From Bacillus sp. P14.5 (GTDB lineage Bacteria > Bacillota > Bacilli > Bacillales > Bacillaceae_B), in assembly GCF_003316765.1 (NCBI RefSeq), contig NZ_NIJF01000044.1:104629-168628 (forward strand): a DNA stretch of 64,000 bases, written 5' to 3'. Below, piece after piece: positions 31,941 through 41,989 of this stretch (positions are counted from its first letter, which is position 1; each line of letters starts with the position of its first letter). Made by a program: the position numbers and the translations under genes. The notes beneath the pieces are model-generated. The model worked only from the letters and a program-made list of their open reading frames with translations. It was not told the origin of the DNA and made no database searches.

Positions 31941-33053
31941 TTAGACCCCTTGTTTCTCTTCTTCTTCTTTTTGTTTCTTGTAATGTGCTTCAGCAAGGAT
32001 ATCGATTTCTTTCTTCAATTCCTCTACCATTGTTTCTTCCGGAACTTTTCTTACGGTCTTGCCATGGCGGAATAAAAGACCTTCTCCTCTGGCGCCCGCA
32101 ATGCCGATATCCGCTTCTCTTGCTTCGCCAGGCCCATTAACAGCGCAGCCAAGTACGGCAACCTTGATCGGAGCCTTAATCTTAGAAATATATTCTTCGA
32201 CTTCGTTGGCTATGCTGATCAGGTCAATTTCAATTCTTCCGCAAGTAGGGCAGGAAATCAGAGTTGCTGCATTAGCTGCAAGGCCGAATGACTTCAAGAG
32301 TTCTCTTGCGACTTTGACTTCTTCTACCGGGTCGGCACTTAATGAAATGCGCAGTGTATTACCGATTCCCTTACTTAACAACGCTCCAAGGCCAGCTGCA
32401 CTTTTCACTGTTCCGGCGAATAGTGTCCCGGATTCCGTTATGCCCAGATGCAATGGGTAATCGAATGTCTGGGCTGCTTTTGTATATGCCTCGATAGCAA
32501 GGTTTACATCCGATGCTTTCATTGACACGATAATATCGTGAAAATCAAGTTCTTCCAGGATCTTAATATGATGCAGGGCACTTTCGACCATCCCGTCAGC
32601 TGTTGGATATCCGTATTTCTCGATGATTTTTCTTTCGAGACTTCCCGCATTCACTCCAATACGGATAGGAATACCTTTTTCTTTTGCCGCTTTTACAACT
32701 GCTTCCACTTTTTCGCGGCGGCCGATGTTGCCTGGGTTAATCCTGATCTTGTCAGCTCCGCCTTCAATGGCTTTCAAGGCAAGCTTGTAGTCGAAGTGAA
32801 TATCGACAACTAATGGAATATTGATTTGTTTTTTGATGTCAGCAATGGCATTAGCAGCTCTTTCATCAGGACATGCGACACGGACAACCTGACAGCCGGC
32901 TTCTTCAAGACGATGGATCTCTTTAACAGTAGCTTCCACATCATGAGTCTTTGTTGTAGTCATGCTTTGTATAATAAGCTCGTCATTTCCGCCGATGGTT
33001 AGGTTCCCGACTTTGACAGGACGAGTTTTCGAACGATGTATTATTTCACTCAA
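31941..33053 (-). CDS. ispG: HMBPP synthase IspG (GcpE)
   Basis: 370 residues. Cluster ligands are visible in ISCPTCGR and [11 protein letters not shown], the latter a family signature. It reduces MEcPP to HMBPP with a 4Fe-4S cluster, the step before IspH (22145). The start is TTG 33053 with AAAAGGAG about 10 nt upstream on the minus strand; there is no better ATG nearby. The C-terminus ends in a Lys/Glu-rich tail ([11 protein letters not shown]). It lies alone, ended by the hairpins at 31871. Confidence 0.96.
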   Translation of the reverse strand: MSEIIHRSKTRPVKVGNLTIGGNDELIIQSMTTTKTHDVEATVKEIHRLEEAGCQVVRVACPDERAANAIADIKKQINIPLVVDIHFDYKLALKAIEGGADKIRINPGNIGRREKVEAVVKAAKEKGIPIRIGVNAGSLERKIIEKYGYPTADGMVESALHHIKILEELDFHDIIVSMKASDVNLAIEAYTKAAQTFDYPLHLGITESGTLFAGTVKSAAGLGALLSKGIGNTLRISLSADPVEEVKVARELLKSFGLAANAATLISCPTCGRIEIDLISIANEVEEYISKIKAPIKVAVLGCAVNGPGEAREADIGIAGARGEGLLFRHGKTVRKVPEETMVEELKKEIDILAEAHYKKQKEEEEKQGV

Positions 33054-33379
33054 GGCTTATTCGCTCCTTTTGGAAAATTCATTTATAGTGAAACAAAATA
33101 ATAAGCGTACGAAAGTATTGTATCAATGTTTTATTGAAATTGACAAGAAATAGATGTTTTTTGGATATAAATATTGTTCTTTTAACAAGCCTGTTTCCGA
33201 TAAGATTGCTGCTTAGGGTTACCCTTAGGATACTAAGTTATATATCTCTAAACGTTAAGATATATCAAGGAGAAATTTATAGAGCATAAAAAAATATTCA
33301 GGTAAGCAAGAAAGAATACAGCTGCTCTCCCTGTCCAGAGGGAAAACTCTGAGTACAAAGGAGCCTTCCTTAAACAACA
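33054..33379. other. Intergenic region upstream of ispG
   Basis: About 330 bp, A+T-rich, carrying the ispG promoter on the minus strand and the 3' flank of yqfZ. No gene or clear terminator is seen. Confidence 0.5.
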
Positions 33380-33724
33380 TTAATAAAGAGGAAGCTTATA
33401 GACCTCGCCGGCTTGAATATCCTGTGGAGACTCTCCTTCATTAAGAAATTGAAAATCCTCTATCAGCTGATCAATGGAAACAGGGAGCGGCCCATCAAGG
33501 CTTTGATCCATTAAAGACAGTATGGTATCTCCCGATTTGACTTTGACTTCGACGTATTCTATTTCTATTTCGTCAGAAACTGTTTCTTCCTGTTCTTGTA
33601 CGGGTTCTATCATAGCAGCCGGTACAGCTGGTTCGGCTGCACTGGGAAGCGTACCGGCTTTTAAATCATAATATATGCTATATGAGACAATCATAACCAC
33701 CAGAAAAATACCAAGCCTCTTCAT
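33380..33724 (-). CDS. yqfZ: YqfZ-like secreted LysM-type protein
   Basis: 114 residues from ATG 33724, with a very good AAGGAGGAG site. An N-terminal hydrophobic anchor (about 3-20) is followed by a Pro/Glu-rich linker and a LysM-like C-terminal part (VKSGDTILSLMD...LNEGESPQDIQAGEVYKLP, about 68-114). It is probably exported and cell-wall or spore-coat associated. In B. subtilis yqfZ lies next to ispG. Function is not defined. Confidence 0.83.
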   Translation of the reverse strand: MKRLGIFLVVMIVSYSIYYDLKAGTLPSAAEPAVPAAMIEPVQEQEETVSDEIEIEYVEVKVKSGDTILSLMDQSLDGPLPVSIDQLIEDFQFLNEGESPQDIQAGEVYKLPLY

Positions 33725-34037
33725 GAGCTCCTCCTTACAGTCAAAAAACAATGATAAATTATGAACGTATAAGTTTATGAAAGGTTATTAGTAAATCACT
33801 ATATATATTCTGCATTTCCCCGTGAGTTTCCTACCCGGTTTACTTACTTTTAAAATAAGGGATAGTTATTTGGTGATGGTGTCAAAGGCAGCTTTTTTTG
33901 TTTCAACTTTTATACAAATAATACATCTGATTTACAATTCCTTAATATTTCTCTGTGAAAATAAAGAGGTGTACATTGTCGAATATAACCTTATTTGTAA
34001 TAGTATGCCGAATGCAGAAGAAATTGGGGGGCTTAGG
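33725..34037. other. Divergent promoter region yqfZ / chemoreceptor gene
   Basis: About 310 bp. The open frame of the chemoreceptor extends back through it, but with no start signal and low-complexity hydrophobic codons, so I treat it as non-coding. No operator is recognised. Confidence 0.5.
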
Positions 34038-35804
34038 TTGAAAAAAAGGCTGAAAGATATCTTTGACATTACAAAGAATAGAACACGATCCAGAAAAGAT
34101 ACTTTTCCTGAAAAAGATGAGACGGGGAGCTTAGGAAAATTACATTCAAAACTCAGTCTTCAAAACAGACTGTTAATTTTATTCGTCTTATTATTGACTG
34201 TTTCAATCGTTGTAGTAGGAGTCAGTTCGTACATAAAAGCGAAGGAAGCCACAATCGAAACGATTGAAAACAGGCTGGGAAGAGAAGCCGAATTAATATC
34301 CTATGTGGCTGAAAATCTCAAATTCCTATATGTCAGTGATGATGACTACTTCTTTCAGCAACTGGAAATCAGCATTAGGGATCAAAAGGAGCAATTGACC
34401 AAAGACGGAATAGAATCAGATATCTTCTACATCTCGAATAATGAGGTGATCCCGTTTCAGGCGAGCACTGGTTCGGACCTGAAGTTCAATGAAACGCTGG
34501 TTTCCAGGATAACGAACAAAACGAGAACGCTGTTACATGAAACCATCAATGGAGAAGAATATACGATTTCCGCCATGAATATAAAAGGGATTGATGGACA
34601 TTATATCCTCGCGGTGCCTTCTAATTCATACCTTACGGCGGTTACGGACATGGCCAAGTTTACTTTAGCTGTCATATTAATCAGTTTAGCTGTGTCAACC
34701 ATACTCATTCTATTATCTGTAAGAAGTTTTACAAAACCTCTGATACAGCTGCAAAATATCATGAGGGAAGTCAGGAATGGCAACTTGAATAAAAGAGCCG
34801 ATTTTAAGACAAATCTGCCGGAAATCCATTCACTGAAAAAAAGCTTCAATATGATGATCGAGCAGATGCGTGATGTTCTTCATGAGCTGAATGAAACTAC
34901 GATGGAGCTTGAAACCACAGGAGGCAGCCTCAGCAGCTCTTCTGAAGAGGCGCTTAACTTCAGCCGGGAATTAATCGAAGCCATTAATGTAGTAAAGCAT
35001 GGAGCGGAACAAACAGCAAGCAGTTCAGATAACAGTGTCAATGGATTTCAAATGATGAAGCAAAAAATTGAACAATTGATCAATAATATGGAAACTGTCC
35101 ATACAAGCGCAGTAGATATGAATGATTCAGCAGAAAAGGGCGAAAGAAATAATACTGAACTTATTAAAGCGATTCATTCTTTTGAAAATGATTTCGCCCA
35201 TATGAACACTACAATCCAGCAAGTCAGAAACCATTCATTGTCCATAGCCAACCTGGTGGGCTTGATCAAAGGCGTGGCGGAACAAACTAAACTTTTGGCT
35301 TTAAATGCGGCTATTGAAGCAGCGAGGGCTGGCGAATCAGGAAAAGGTTTTGCGGTGGTTGCTGAAGAGGTGCGGAAGCTGGCGGATCAATCAACTAAAG
35401 CTGCAGAAGATATTACAGGAACGATTGAAGGCATGGAAGGGGTCACCATAAGGGCGGCTAAGGAGTTTGATGAAATGCTGATGAAGATAAAAGGCAATCT
35501 GGATACAGCGAGTGAATCAAAAGGATCTTTCGATGAACTAATGAAGGAAGTAAAGAATGTCAGCGGAAACTTTGAAAGAATGCAATCTGCATTGGTGGAG
35601 CTTAAAATGGAGCTCCCACAGCTGGAACAAGCTACTGTAAGTTCTTCTTCCGTCTCCCAGGAAACTCTGGCAAGTACAGAACAAATGCTGGCGGCAAGCA
35701 GCTCACAAATCGCAGAAATGGAAAATACACATGAGATTGGAATACACCTGAAGTCATTGTCAAACTCACTCACCACAATATCAAAACGGTTTGCGGTCAA
35801 ATAA
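34038..35804 (+). CDS. Methyl-accepting chemotaxis protein
   Basis: 588 residues from TTG 34038 behind a GGGGGG...AGG site. An N-terminal basic cytoplasmic stretch of ~45 residues precedes TM1 (about 48-70). An extracellular sensor region of ~160 residues follows, then TM2 (about 210-232), a HAMP domain and the signalling domain with the hairpin tip [26 protein letters not shown] sequence. The ligand is not predictable. The long N-terminal tail before TM1 is unusual for a chemoreceptor. No che genes are nearby. Six nucleotides after the stop the repeat element of 35810 begins. Confidence 0.92.
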   Translation: MKKRLKDIFDITKNRTRSRKDTFPEKDETGSLGKLHSKLSLQNRLLILFVLLLTVSIVVVGVSSYIKAKEATIETIENRLGREAELISYVAENLKFLYVSDDDYFFQQLEISIRDQKEQLTKDGIESDIFYISNNEVIPFQASTGSDLKFNETLVSRITNKTRTLLHETINGEEYTISAMNIKGIDGHYILAVPSNSYLTAVTDMAKFTLAVILISLAVSTILILLSVRSFTKPLIQLQNIMREVRNGNLNKRADFKTNLPEIHSLKKSFNMMIEQMRDVLHELNETTMELETTGGSLSSSSEEALNFSRELIEAINVVKHGAEQTASSSDNSVNGFQMMKQKIEQLINNMETVHTSAVDMNDSAEKGERNNTELIKAIHSFENDFAHMNTTIQQVRNHSLSIANLVGLIKGVAEQTKLLALNAAIEAARAGESGKGFAVVAEEVRKLADQSTKAAEDITGTIEGMEGVTIRAAKEFDEMLMKIKGNLDTASESKGSFDELMKEVKNVSGNFERMQSALVELKMELPQLEQATVSSSSVSQETLASTEQMLAASSSQIAEMENTHEIGIHLKSLSNSLTTISKRFAVK

Positions 35805-35809
35805 GAAGG

Positions 35810-36059
35810 AAAGAGGCTGGGACAAAAGTAGAAAACTAATTGATGCAAGTAGAAATCATCGAAAATAAAACCGCATGAGATCAAGGTTATATACTTGATC
35901 TCATGCGGTTCATTTTTGTTATTAGGCTCTTACCTTAAAGATGTTATTTTTTAGAGTAGGTTATCCGCCAGTTCCTGATCGCAGGCGGAAATCCTTTCTT
36001 TATACTCAGACACATTCTTTTGAAAAGAGCTTTTTATAAGGTTTTGTCCCAGCCTCTTT
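35810..36059. mobile_element. MITE-like element, copy B (short, both ends intact)
   Basis: 250 bp bounded by perfect 18-bp inverted repeats: AAAGAGGCTGGGACAAAA at 35810-35827 and its complement at 36042-36059, followed by six T. Inside is a 16-bp perfect hairpin (arms ACCGCATGAGATCAAG). There is no coding capacity. No target-site duplication is evident. It fills the whole gap between the convergent genes for the chemoreceptor and yqgB and could serve both as terminator. Confidence 0.9.
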
Positions 36060-36072
36060 TTTGTATAAGTTT

Positions 36073-36846
36073 CTATTTGATTGCCTTGGTCTTGGGAATT
36101 TCTTTAATAGCTAAATAAAGGATTATAGATGTTACAATCCAGTCAAGAAAAAAACTGGCAGGAACAAAAGTGTTTAACATTTCCATAATAGTGAAAAAGA
36201 TGGTTGAAAGCGTTACACTGTAAGCTGTAATCCTCCATGCTTGCCTGTAAGGAAGTTTCCTGAATAACATATTCGCGAATAAGAGAGCTATAAGGGCGAA
36301 TACGCTGACCTTAATAAAAGCCATGCCGGCTGAAAAAAGATAGAGAATCAGGATGAAAACAGAAAGGATGATTCCTTTCAGTGATTTTAGCGTTTCTAGA
36401 AAGGTGACAATTTCATCATTATCCGCGTTTATCCCTTCAAAGAGGGAGTAGGGATATGACTGGATTTCTCCAGCAATCACAAAAACAAATTCATCTTCCA
36501 AGAGAGCAACAGCATTCATTTCTTCACCTAATTTTGAAAGGGGGACACTTCCGCTGCTGTCCATAATGAATGTCAGATGTTCTTTTCTGATGGTAACCGG
36601 TTCCTGTGAATCGGAAATCAGTGTGCTGTCTTCAATTGAAAAGGGAGGCAGCTCTGATTCAACTGCAGATATGCTTTCTTCAATGGCCTCACTGGTAAAA
36701 ATTGATAGGCTATATGCGGCAGGCAGGATAGACACTAGCACTAAGAGAAAAACGTACAGGATGGTCTTGCCGATGCCCTGAAATCGATAGGCTGCTATAT
36801 CCTTCGGGGAATACAGACTTTTGTATAACTGTTTAAAAATATTCAT
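36073..36846 (-). CDS. yqgB: DUF1189 membrane protein YqgB
   Basis: 257 residues. One N-terminal transmembrane helix (about 27-48) is followed by an extracytoplasmic region of ~100 residues and three to four C-terminal helices. This is the DUF1189 layout, with the family-typical start MNIFKQLYKSLYSPKDIAAYRFQGI. Function is unknown. ATG 36846 has GGGAG upstream on the minus strand. B. subtilis yqgB is in the same area. Its 3' end meets the repeat element copy B. Confidence 0.87.
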   Translation of the reverse strand: MNIFKQLYKSLYSPKDIAAYRFQGIGKTILYVFLLVLVSILPAAYSLSIFTSEAIEESISAVESELPPFSIEDSTLISDSQEPVTIRKEHLTFIMDSSGSVPLSKLGEEMNAVALLEDEFVFVIAGEIQSYPYSLFEGINADNDEIVTFLETLKSLKGIILSVFILILYLFSAGMAFIKVSVFALIALLFANMLFRKLPYRQAWRITAYSVTLSTIFFTIMEMLNTFVPASFFLDWIVTSIILYLAIKEIPKTKAIK

Positions 36847-37081
36847 TCTCTTTCAACACTCCCTTAATGTATGTCCATTCACCATTTTAGGCTTGTAAAT
36901 ACCGATACATCAAGCGGTAAATTAAACTTTATCCGGAGCTTGGATAGACAGCCATGGAACATGAAGGAAGCCGCTTCAAAAAAATATTAAAAAACTCTTT
37001 ACTTTATCTTCATAATGCTTTAATAATTGAAAGGGGTTTTTGTTGTTTAATGTCGAAATCTTTATTTAGGGGTTGAAATCT

Positions 37082-38713
37082 TTGGAACTAAATTGGCAAC
37101 AGATATTATTTGAGTTTTTTGGCGGGCTCGGGATTTTTCTTTTTGGAATTAAGTACCTAGGTGACGGGCTGCAAAAATCTGCTGGAGACCGTCTGAGAGA
37201 CATTCTTGATAGATTTACAACCAATCCTTTTATGGGTGTTTTAGCCGGTATCTTTGTAACGGTATTATTACAGACAAGTACTGGTACAACAGTACTGACT
37301 GTCGGATTGGTAAGTGCGGGCTTCATGACGCTGCGCCAGGCGATCGGCGTCATTATGGGTGCGAATATCGGTACTACTGTGACAGCCTTTATTATAGGTA
37401 TTGACATCGGTGCATATGCACTGCCGATCATCGCAGCAGGTGCTGTGTTAATTTTCTTCTTCAAGCATAAAAAGATTCAGTATTTCGGACAGATTACATT
37501 TGGTTTCGGAGCGCTCTTCCATGGATTGGAGTTAATGAGCGGAGGAATGAAACCTCTTCGTTCCCTTGAAGCTTTTACAGACTTGACTGTCAGCATGAGT
37601 TCGAATCCCATCCTTGGGGTTGTAATCGGGACTGTGTTCACTGTGATTGTACAAAGTTCTTCAGCAACAATTGGAGTTCTGCAAGGTTTATATGCAGAAA
37701 ATTTAATATCAATCGATGCAGCTCTTCCAGTTTTATTCGGAGACAACATTGGAACGACGATTACTGCCGTTTTAGCCGCAATCGGAGCATCTGTTGCAGC
37801 AAGAAGAGCAGCAGCTACTCATGTGCTCTTTAACCTGATTGGGACAACGATTTTCTTAATCGTGCTTCCTCTGTACGAAAGACTGATTTTGTTCTTTAAG
37901 AGTTCACTCGATTTGAACCCTGAAATGACTATTGCCTTTGCACATGGTACTTTCAACTTGACGAATACCATTATCCAATTCCCTTTCATTGCTTTGCTTG
38001 CAGTAATCGTGACAAAGCTTATACCGGGAGAGGATGCATTAGTCGAATACAAGCCAAGGCACCTGGATCCATTATTTATTGAACAGTCGCCTTCAATCGC
38101 GCTTGGACAGGCTAAGGAAGAAGTCATCCGAATGGGAGATTTGTCAGTAAAGGGACTGGAGGAATCCCATAAGTTCCTTGAAAATAAAAATAGCAAGCAT
38201 TCGGAAGTCGCATATCAGATTGAAGATGCTATAAACAATATGGATAAAAAAATCACTAATTATTTAGTGGATATCTCCGCTTCTTCTTTGACTGATGAAG
38301 AATCTGAGAGACATTCAATTTTGATGGATACAGTAAGGGACATTGAGCGTATTGGTGATCACTTTGAAAATATTTTGGAACTGGTCGAGTACCAACAGGC
38401 TAATAAAGTTAAAATCACAGAAGATGCAATGGCAGATTTAAATACAATGTTCAATCTAACTGTCGAAACGGTGAAAAAAGCAGTTACATCCCTTGATACC
38501 AACGATCATGCTCTAGCAAGGGAAGTTGCGGAAAAAGAAGAAATGATTGATAAGATGGAACGCAAACTGCGCAAGCAGCATATCCTTCGCCTAAATGAAG
38601 GTTTGTGCTCCGGCCAGGCAGGGATCGTATACGTAGATATCATTAGTAACCTTGAGCGGATCGGTGACCATGCTGTCAATATTGCTGAAGCCGTATTGGG
38701 AGAAAAGGATTAA
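37082..38713 (+). CDS. Na/Pi cotransporter family protein with PhoU-like tail
   Basis: 543 residues from TTG 37082 (AGGGG 9 nt upstream; TTG 37073 gives three more). Two inverted-repeat membrane halves carry QTSTGTT and QSSSATIG motifs, the sodium and phosphate binding signatures of the NptA/YjbB (SLC34-like) family. A C-terminal PhoU-like helical domain follows (about 350-543, with ERIGDHFENI and ERIGDHAVNI repeats). It likely moves inorganic phosphate with sodium, in or out. It complements the pst-phoU system at 44427. A terminator-like hairpin lies 14 nt after the stop. Confidence 0.92.
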   Translation: MELNWQQILFEFFGGLGIFLFGIKYLGDGLQKSAGDRLRDILDRFTTNPFMGVLAGIFVTVLLQTSTGTTVLTVGLVSAGFMTLRQAIGVIMGANIGTTVTAFIIGIDIGAYALPIIAAGAVLIFFFKHKKIQYFGQITFGFGALFHGLELMSGGMKPLRSLEAFTDLTVSMSSNPILGVVIGTVFTVIVQSSSATIGVLQGLYAENLISIDAALPVLFGDNIGTTITAVLAAIGASVAARRAAATHVLFNLIGTTIFLIVLPLYERLILFFKSSLDLNPEMTIAFAHGTFNLTNTIIQFPFIALLAVIVTKLIPGEDALVEYKPRHLDPLFIEQSPSIALGQAKEEVIRMGDLSVKGLEESHKFLENKNSKHSEVAYQIEDAINNMDKKITNYLVDISASSLTDEESERHSILMDTVRDIERIGDHFENILELVEYQQANKVKITEDAMADLNTMFNLTVETVKKAVTSLDTNDHALAREVAEKEEMIDKMERKLRKQHILRLNEGLCSGQAGIVYVDIISNLERIGDHAVNIAEAVLGEKD

Positions 38714-38726
38714 TTAAAGTATAATA

Positions 38727-38770
38727 GGACTGACCAGAGGCGGATTGCCTCATGGCCAGTCCTTTTGTTT
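38727..38770 (+). terminator. Hairpin with T-run between the Na/Pi gene and yqgC
   Basis: GGACTG...CAGTCC outer stem with an inner GAGGC/GCCTC stem, followed by TTTTGTTTT. It sits just before the yqgC ribosome-binding site, so it may attenuate yqgC. Confidence 0.8.
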
Positions 38771-38784
38771 TAGGAGGAAAAAAA

Positions 38785-39264
38785 GTGGAGATTATTTACT
38801 GGGGTATTATCATTCTTTTAATTGCAGCTTCATTTATTGGATTAGTGTATCCGATTATACCGAGTGTACTGGTTTTACTCGGAGCTTTTCTTCTTTATGG
38901 AGTGCTTTTCAGTTTTGATCCTTTTAATTGGATATTCTGGAGTATTCAAGGTTTATTTGTTGTTTTGTTATTCGGAGCAGATTATGCAGCGAATCTGATT
39001 GGAATAAAAAGGTATGGCGGAACAAAAGCAGGCATCTGGGGAAGCACGATTGGATTAATCATTGGCCCATTTGTCATCCCGATTGTCGGGATTATTGCCG
39101 GACCATTCCTGGGAGCGGTGCTTGGTGAAATGCTGGTGAATCGTACTGGATTTAAACAGGCGCTTAAGGTTGGCGCCGGATCTCTAATCGGATTCATTTC
39201 TAGTGTTTTCACCAAAGGGATAATACAGATAATTATGGTAATTTATTTTGTTATAGTCATTTAA
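38785..39264 (+). CDS. yqgC: DUF456 membrane protein YqgC
   Basis: 159 residues from GTG 38785 with TAGGAGG 7 nt upstream; an earlier ATG at 38752 lies inside the terminator. Four to five hydrophobic segments rich in Gly, with the family pattern GLVYPIIPSVLVLLGAFLLYG and two glycine-rich helices (GSTIGLIIGPFVIPIVG). This is the DUF456 layout. Function is unknown. It precedes sodA as in B. subtilis. Confidence 0.9.
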   Translation: MEIIYWGIIILLIAASFIGLVYPIIPSVLVLLGAFLLYGVLFSFDPFNWIFWSIQGLFVVLLFGADYAANLIGIKRYGGTKAGIWGSTIGLIIGPFVIPIVGIIAGPFLGAVLGEMLVNRTGFKQALKVGAGSLIGFISSVFTKGIIQIIMVIYFVIVI

Positions 39265-39538
39265 TCGATGTTTATGGCAGCCGTTGGGAAGACGAATAAA
39301 AAAGAGGCAGACGCATACAGAATTAACCTTAAAAAGTTCAGTAATCCATGAGGAACGGTAAAACATCAATTAAATCTCCGAAGGAATAGAACCGGTTATT
39401 CTGGTGATGATATTTATGTCATCAAACTTTAAACTATCCGAGCATTTCGTTTGATGAAATAAGCTATATTTGGTAATCTAAAAATGAACAAGGCGGAATC
39501 AACCAGGATTCCAAATAATACATAGGGAGGAATATATC

Positions 39539-40147
39539 ATGGCATTTGAATTACCGCAATTACCGTATGCTTACGATGCACTAGAACCTCATATCGACAA
39601 GGAAACAATGAATATCCACCACACGAAGCACCACAATGCTTATGTAACTAAATTGAACGATGCACTTCAAGGAAACGATGAACTTCTAAGCAAATCAGTA
39701 GAAGAAGTTGTTGCAAACCTTGATGCTGTCCCAGAAGGTGCCCGCACTGCTGTCCGCAATAACGGAGGCGGCCATGCGAACCACTCTTTATTCTGGACGA
39801 TTCTTTCTCCAAACGGAGGCGGCAGTCCAGAAGGTGAACTGGCGAGCGCGATTGAAAGCAAGTTCGGCAGCTTTGAAAAGTTCAAAGAAGAATTTGCTGC
39901 AGCTGGTGCAGGCCGTTTCGGTTCTGGCTGGGCTTGGCTGGTAGTAAATAACGGTGAGCTTGAAGTGACAAGCACATTAAATCAGGATTCTCCTCTAATG
40001 GAGGGTAAAACTCCTGTTCTTGGATTGGATGTTTGGGAGCATGCTTACTATCTTAACTACCAAAACCGCCGTCCTGACTACATCAACGCATTTTGGAATG
40101 TAGTGAACTGGGAAGAAGTTTCCAAGCGCTACAGCGCAGCAAAATAA
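39539..40147 (+). CDS. sodA: Superoxide dismutase (Mn/Fe)
   Basis: 202 residues. Metal ligands are visible: the first His in [11 protein letters not shown], the second in HANHSLFW, and Asp and His in [14 protein letters not shown]. It dismutates superoxide in the cytoplasm. The sequence is the Mn type usual in Bacillus ([13 protein letters not shown]). ATG 39539 has AGGGAGG upstream. A strong terminator follows. Confidence 0.97.
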   Translation: MAFELPQLPYAYDALEPHIDKETMNIHHTKHHNAYVTKLNDALQGNDELLSKSVEEVVANLDAVPEGARTAVRNNGGGHANHSLFWTILSPNGGGSPEGELASAIESKFGSFEKFKEEFAAAGAGRFGSGWAWLVVNNGELEVTSTLNQDSPLMEGKTPVLGLDVWEHAYYLNYQNRRPDYINAFWNVVNWEEVSKRYSAAK

Positions 40148-40156
40148 TTGGTATCG

Positions 40157-40188
40157 AAGAGGATCCTTCCACGGATCCTCTTTTTTAT
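40157..40188 (+). terminator. Rho-independent terminator after sodA
   Basis: AAGAGGATCC pairs with GGATCCTCTT over a 6-nt loop, followed by T-run. Confidence 0.93.
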
Positions 40189-40316
40189 GTCTATCACAGA
40201 GAATCAGGTTAATGCTTTATATTTTACCTGGAGCCAAATTCACCTACTTTTTTTAAAGGGTATAAGTTAGCCCCCTTTTTCAAAAAATAAGCATACGAAA
40301 AAGGGGAGTAATAAAA

Positions 40317-41534
40317 ATGACCAGGTTAAAAAGGCTTTTAGGTGATATTGAATTAAAAAGGGATATAATGTTTCTTCTGCTGATAGGTGGATTGTATTCC
40401 ATGAGCGTTGCCTTATCCAACACATTCGTCAACATCTATTTATGGAAACAGTCCGGTGAATTTATAGACCTCGGAATTTATAATTTGACGGTTGTCATTT
40501 TCCAGCCGTTGACTTTTATACTGGCCGGCAGATGGGCCAAGAAAATCGACCGGGTAATCGTACTGAGGATAGGCGTCATCTTTTTGGCTTTATTCTATTT
40601 ATCAGTACTGTTCTTTGGAGAAAATGCAGGTGATAATCTTGTGATTCTGGGTGCTCTTCTAGGCATAGGATATGGTTTTTACTGGCTGGCTTTCAATGTC
40701 CTTACTTTTGAAATTACCGAACCGGAAACGCGTGATTTTTTTAATGGCTTTTTAGGAACATTGACTTCGGCAGGCGGCATGGTTGGACCAATCCTTGCGG
40801 GGTTCATCATATCAAGGTTCACTTCATTTCAAGGATACACGATTGTCTTCGGAATCTCGTTGGGGCTATTCTCGCTTGCCGTCATTTTAAGCTTCTTCTT
40901 AAAAAGGCGCCCTGCCCATGGAAGGTATTGTTTTACAAGAATTCTTAAAGAGCGAAAAAATAATGAAAACTGGAAACTGATAACAAATGCCCATTTCTTT
41001 CAAGGTTTGAGAGAAGGAACATTCATATTTGTTATATCCGTTTTTGTTTTCATCAGTACCGGAAGTGAGTTTGCTATCGGTACTTTTGGGTTGATTAACT
41101 CCGGTATTGCTTTTATTGGTTATTTTTTGACTTCGAGGCTGATTAAAAAAAGGCACCGGAAGAAGTCGATCTTAATTGGAGGTTTGATTTTATATGCTGC
41201 CATTTTCCTGATAGTGTTTGACATAACATATGGCAAACTACTTCTTTATGCCGGAACCATTGCGGTAGCGTATCCCTTGCTTCTTGTTCCGTATATATCT
41301 ATGACATATGATGTTATCGGTAAAGGGTGGAAGGCTGCAGAAATGAGGATCGAATACATTGTCGTAAGGGAGATTTTTCTCAACTTAGGAAGAATTGTGT
41401 CGATACTGGCATTCATCTTTGCCATTACGTTCTTCAATGAGGAAAAAAGCATCCCGATCCTTCTTCTCATACTTGGTGCAGGGCACAGTCTCATCTATTT
41501 ATTCATCCGTAAAATTAACTTGTCAATGACATAA
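40317..41534 (+). CDS. yqgE: MFS transporter YqgE
   Basis: 405 residues with about eleven to twelve hydrophobic helices and a cytoplasmic basic loop near the middle (FFLKRRPAHGR), a major facilitator layout. ATG 40317 has AAAAGGGGAG upstream. Position between sodA and pbpA matches B. subtilis yqgE. Substrate is unknown. A 12-bp hairpin and a 52-bp tandem duplication follow the gene. Confidence 0.85.
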   Translation: MTRLKRLLGDIELKRDIMFLLLIGGLYSMSVALSNTFVNIYLWKQSGEFIDLGIYNLTVVIFQPLTFILAGRWAKKIDRVIVLRIGVIFLALFYLSVLFFGENAGDNLVILGALLGIGYGFYWLAFNVLTFEITEPETRDFFNGFLGTLTSAGGMVGPILAGFIISRFTSFQGYTIVFGISLGLFSLAVILSFFLKRRPAHGRYCFTRILKERKNNENWKLITNAHFFQGLREGTFIFVISVFVFISTGSEFAIGTFGLINSGIAFIGYFLTSRLIKKRHRKKSILIGGLILYAAIFLIVFDITYGKLLLYAGTIAVAYPLLLVPYISMTYDVIGKGWKAAEMRIEYIVVREIFLNLGRIVSILAFIFAITFFNEEKSIPILLLILGAGHSLIYLFIRKINLSMT

Positions 41535-41541
41535 TGGCGTG

Positions 41542-41569
41542 AAGCAGAGAGGGAATGCCCTCTCTGCTT
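41542..41569 (+). terminator. Hairpin after yqgE
   Basis: A perfect 12-bp stem AAGCAGAGAGGG / CCCTCTCTGCTT, 4-nt loop, no proper T-run. Confidence 0.72.
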
Positions 41570-41594
41570 GTTGTGGTTTATAGATGCACAATTT

Positions 41595-41698
41595 GATGCG
41601 GTCAGAAGCCGCTGCAACCAGCATCGAATCCTCAAAAAGTAAAATCGATATAGTCAGAAGCGTCCGCAAGCAGCATGGAATCCTCAAAAAGCGAAATC
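41595..41698. repeat. Tandem duplication, 52-bp period
   Basis: Units at 41595 and 41647, each beginning GAT and sharing GTCAGAAGC, CAGCAT and GAATCCTCAAAAAG, about 80% identical; a third start (GATGCAGTC) follows at 41699. It has the same period as the array after recO (7795), with a similar GATG...CATC plan in unit 1, but otherwise a different sequence. Confidence 0.75.
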
Positions 41699-41989
41699 GA
41701 TGCAGTCTGTAGTAATCCAACATGCTGCTTCGCCATTAATCTAAAACTACCGTCTTTTGGGTACTATTAACTATTCCTGGAAAAATAGCTCAACCTGCTT
41801 AACTTATCCAACTTTTTTATGAAAGTTCAAGGGATTAAAGCCCGGCTGAAACAAAAGAATAAATGGAAAAATTTAAATATATATCCATCAGTTGTTATGG
41901 GTGGAAAAGGTCGCTTTTTTCTATACTATAGAGTATATAAGAAGTGATAAATTTTTTTGGAATTGATATAGAGGAAGGACTGGAAGAGG

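Larger units (their letters stand above)
41535..41989. other. Intergenic region yqgE / pbpA
   Basis: It holds the hairpin at 41542 and the duplication at 41595-41698. The remaining 290 bp are A+T-rich with the likely pbpA promoter (a TATA-rich stretch near 41920-41940) and no gene. Confidence 0.55.

Noticed and set aside
33822..34037. N-terminal extension of the chemoreceptor by 72 codons
   Set aside because: The upstream start has no ribosome-binding site; TTG 34038 has one, and the extension looks like A+T-rich promoter DNA.
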